Positions 6,360-7,151 of a stretch of DNA of 7,151 nt are shown here, piece after piece. Source of the DNA: an uncultured Clostridia bacterium (GTDB lineage: Bacteria > Bacillota > Clostridia > TANB77 > CAG-508); assembly GCA_948946035.1 (NCBI GenBank), contig CARBKU010000062.1, forward strand, positions 1 through 7,151, in the 5' to 3' direction. Made by a program: the position numbers and the translations under genes. How positions within the stretch are numbered: position 1 is the stretch's first letter; each line of letters opens with the position of its first letter. The notes under the pieces are model-generated. The model worked only from the letters and a program-made list of their open reading frames with translations, was not told the origin of the DNA and made no database searches.

Positions 6360-6390
6360 AAAAAAAGTTGTCATTAAAAAGGCAATGACA
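6360..6390 (-). terminator. Terminator-like hairpin upstream of the patatin gene
   Basis: On the minus strand TGTCATT (6390-6384) and AATGACA (6375-6369) form a perfect 7-bp stem with an 8-base loop, followed by AC and seven Ts. It abuts the end of element B. It would stop transcripts coming through from the WG-repeat gene or from element B. The stem is short and poor in G+C, so it may be weak. Confidence 0.5.
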
Positions 6391-6656
6391 TATAAATATA
6401 TATTTTTATTCCCTTTTATTTAAATTGATATATTATAATAAAATTATTTTTTATTCGGCTCCCTACATAAGCCAAGAAATTCTAAATTGCTTTTATGGCA
6501 CCCTTCCACGTCAAGCGTGAACTCTTTCCATAAAAGCAATTAAAAATTTCTAAACTTATTTCAGTCACATTCAAAAAAAATAATTTTATTATAATATATC
6601 AATTTTATCAAATATATACATTTTGGTCTAAAAGGCTATAAAAATATATATTTATA
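6391..6656 (-). repeat. Palindromic element B: giant hairpin with conserved core
   Basis: This is the inverted partner of the element at 711-932 and occupies most of the 420-base gene-free gap between the patatin and WG-repeat genes. From outside in, the self-complementary segments are: 6391-6409 with 6638-6656 (19 bp, all A/T); 6412-6418 with 6629-6635 (7 bp); an unpaired 23-base stretch on one side; a perfect 31-bp arm, 6422-6452 with 6575-6605; ATAAG (6467-6471) with 6555-6559; then the conserved 77-nt core at 6475-6551. The 6422-6605 part is 184 nt, against 182 nt for the equivalent part of the other copy, although the arms share no evident sequence. There is no coding frame and no clear target duplication. 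Strand is given by the core orientation. Confidence 0.85.
6475..6551 (-). ncRNA. Conserved 77-nt hairpin core, copy B (candidate structured RNA)
   Basis: Read on the minus strand it matches copy A (784-860) at 66 of 77 positions with no gaps. Stem 1 is 6551-6545 with 6481-6475; stem 2 is 6541-6528 with 6498-6485; the terminal loop is CTTGA. The 3x3 internal loop (TTT against TAG) and the 6x6 purine loop (AAAGAG against AGGGTG) are identical to copy A. Stem differences are paired: A-T becomes T-A in stem 1; three consecutive pairs change in stem 2 (AAT/ATT to TGC/GCA); A-T becomes C-G in stem 3. The only unpaired change is in the loop. Transcription is not shown, but this copy is co-directional with its neighbouring genes. 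Confidence 0.45.
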
Positions 6657-6676
6657 ATTAACTTAATACATTGTTA

Positions 6677-6709
6677 GGGACGGAGAATTCTGCCAAAATT
6701 CTCCGTCCC
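6677..6709. repeat. REP-like perfect hairpin, 13-bp stem
   Basis: GGGACGGAGAATT (6677-6689) and AATTCTCCGTCCC (6697-6709) are perfectly complementary around the loop CTGCCAA. It is the most G+C-rich spot in the window and lies 16 bases past the stop of the WG-repeat gene. There is no U-tract on either side, so it is not a standard terminator. GGGGACGG...CCGTCCCC palindromes recur between genes in many clostridial genomes and resemble REP sequences handled by IS200-like RAYT proteins; that comparison is from memory, and no such gene is in the window. Confidence 0.7.
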
Positions 6710-6725
6710 CAATAAAATTTTTATA

Positions 6726-7151
6726 TTATTTATCATCAGTAAAATATACTTCACCAAATCCATATGTTACTTTATAATATTTTCCAATAAATGATGGATC
6801 TATAGAATTATTGAATTCATAAATAGGACTAACAACTTCATTTCCTTGTTCATCAATTGCTCCCCATTTTCCATCTATATTTACTGCTGCAAATCCAAAT
6901 TCATTAAATTCTTTTGCTTGGTCATATTTTAATTGCACAACTATTCTATTATCTTTATCAACAAAACCATATTTATTATTTATTTCTTTTAAGTATAATT
7001 TATTTTCTGGATAAACTTCTGTACTTTTTAGTTCATTTCCTTCTTTATCAAAATATTTCACTTCTTTATTGTTGTATATTTTTATATAATTATTATTAAT
7101 TTCAACACGTGCATCTACCATTTCACAAATTTTATTCATATTTTTTGAAAA
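6726..7151 (-). CDS. WG-repeat protein, C-terminal part (runs off the right edge)
   Basis: The frame is open to the window edge. The first ATG, at 7139, has no ribosome site and is preceded by in-frame sense codons (Phe-Ser-Lys-Asn), so the visible 141 residues are most likely the tail of a longer protein. They carry WG (KWG) beta-strand repeats. Numbered from that Met, there is a degenerate unit around YFDKEGNEL (29-37), a good unit at about 55-79 (NKYGFVDKDNRIVV, then LKYDQAKEF), and another at about 90-109 (GKWGAIDEQGNEVVSPIYEF). WG-repeat proteins are often exported or membrane-anchored in clostridia, with an N-terminal signal or membrane segment that would lie outside the window. Their function is generally unknown; a binding role is likely. 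The tail after residue 110 (YYKVTYGFGEVYFTDDK) is not a clear repeat. A REP-like hairpin follows the stop. Confidence 0.8.
   Translation of the reverse strand, partial: FSKNMNKICEMVDARVEINNNYIKIYNNKEVKYFDKEGNELKSTEVYPENKLYLKEINNKYGFVDKDNRIVVQLKYDQAKEFNEFGFAAVNIDGKWGAIDEQGNEVVSPIYEFNNSIDPSFIGKYYKVTYGFGEVYFTDDK

Noticed and set aside
6677..6709. Hairpin as an intrinsic terminator of the WG-repeat gene
   Set aside because: The stem is strong, but neither side is followed by a T-run.
6914..7099. Plus-strand frame of 61 codons
   Set aside because: It is antisense to the WG-repeat gene and of biased composition.

Overview
This window is strongly A+T-rich, uses the standard genetic code (TGG for Trp, TGA not read through) and has AGGAGG-like ribosome sites ahead of most genes. 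Together with the secG-rnr gene pair and the gene content, this points to a low-GC Firmicute, most likely an uncultured Clostridia lineage. The species cannot be named from the sequence alone. Every supported protein gene lies on the minus strand, so transcription runs from right to left.

Layout in the direction of transcription: the C-terminal part of a WG-repeat protein enters at the right edge (7151-6726). A 420-base gene-free stretch follows. It holds a perfect 13-bp REP-like hairpin, a long nested palindrome (element B) and a terminator-like hairpin. Next come a patatin-family lipase, probably starting at TTG 6304, and uvrC behind an extended -10 promoter and a leader inverted repeat. 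After uvrC are a small single-pass membrane protein, an N-formylglutamate-amidohydrolase-family protein with its own promoter, an RlmI-like SAM methyltransferase and an RluA-family pseudouridine synthase split by a one-base frameshift. These last three look like one transcription unit. A second gene-free stretch (607-948) holds the matching palindrome (element A) and the secG promoter. The window ends with secG and the first 63 codons of rnr. In many Firmicutes smpB and often ssrA come next, beyond the left edge; that is inference.

The protein genes are mainly housekeeping: DNA repair (UvrC), rRNA or tRNA modification (methyltransferase and pseudouridine synthase), protein export (SecG) and RNA decay (RNase R).

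The item most worth a second look is the pair of noncoding elements A (711-932) and B (6391-6656). They lie in opposite orientation, about 5.5 kb apart. Each is a giant hairpin whose 77-nt centre is conserved: 66 of 77 positions are identical when B is reverse-complemented. Of the 11 differences, ten fall in the predicted stems and form five compensatory base-pair swaps; the eleventh is in the terminal loop. Outside the core the two copies share no evident sequence, yet each carries its own perfect 31-32 bp arm at almost the same distance from the core, giving near-identical sizes of 182 and 184 nt. I do not recognise the family. It could be a structured RNA or a hairpin-type mobile element.
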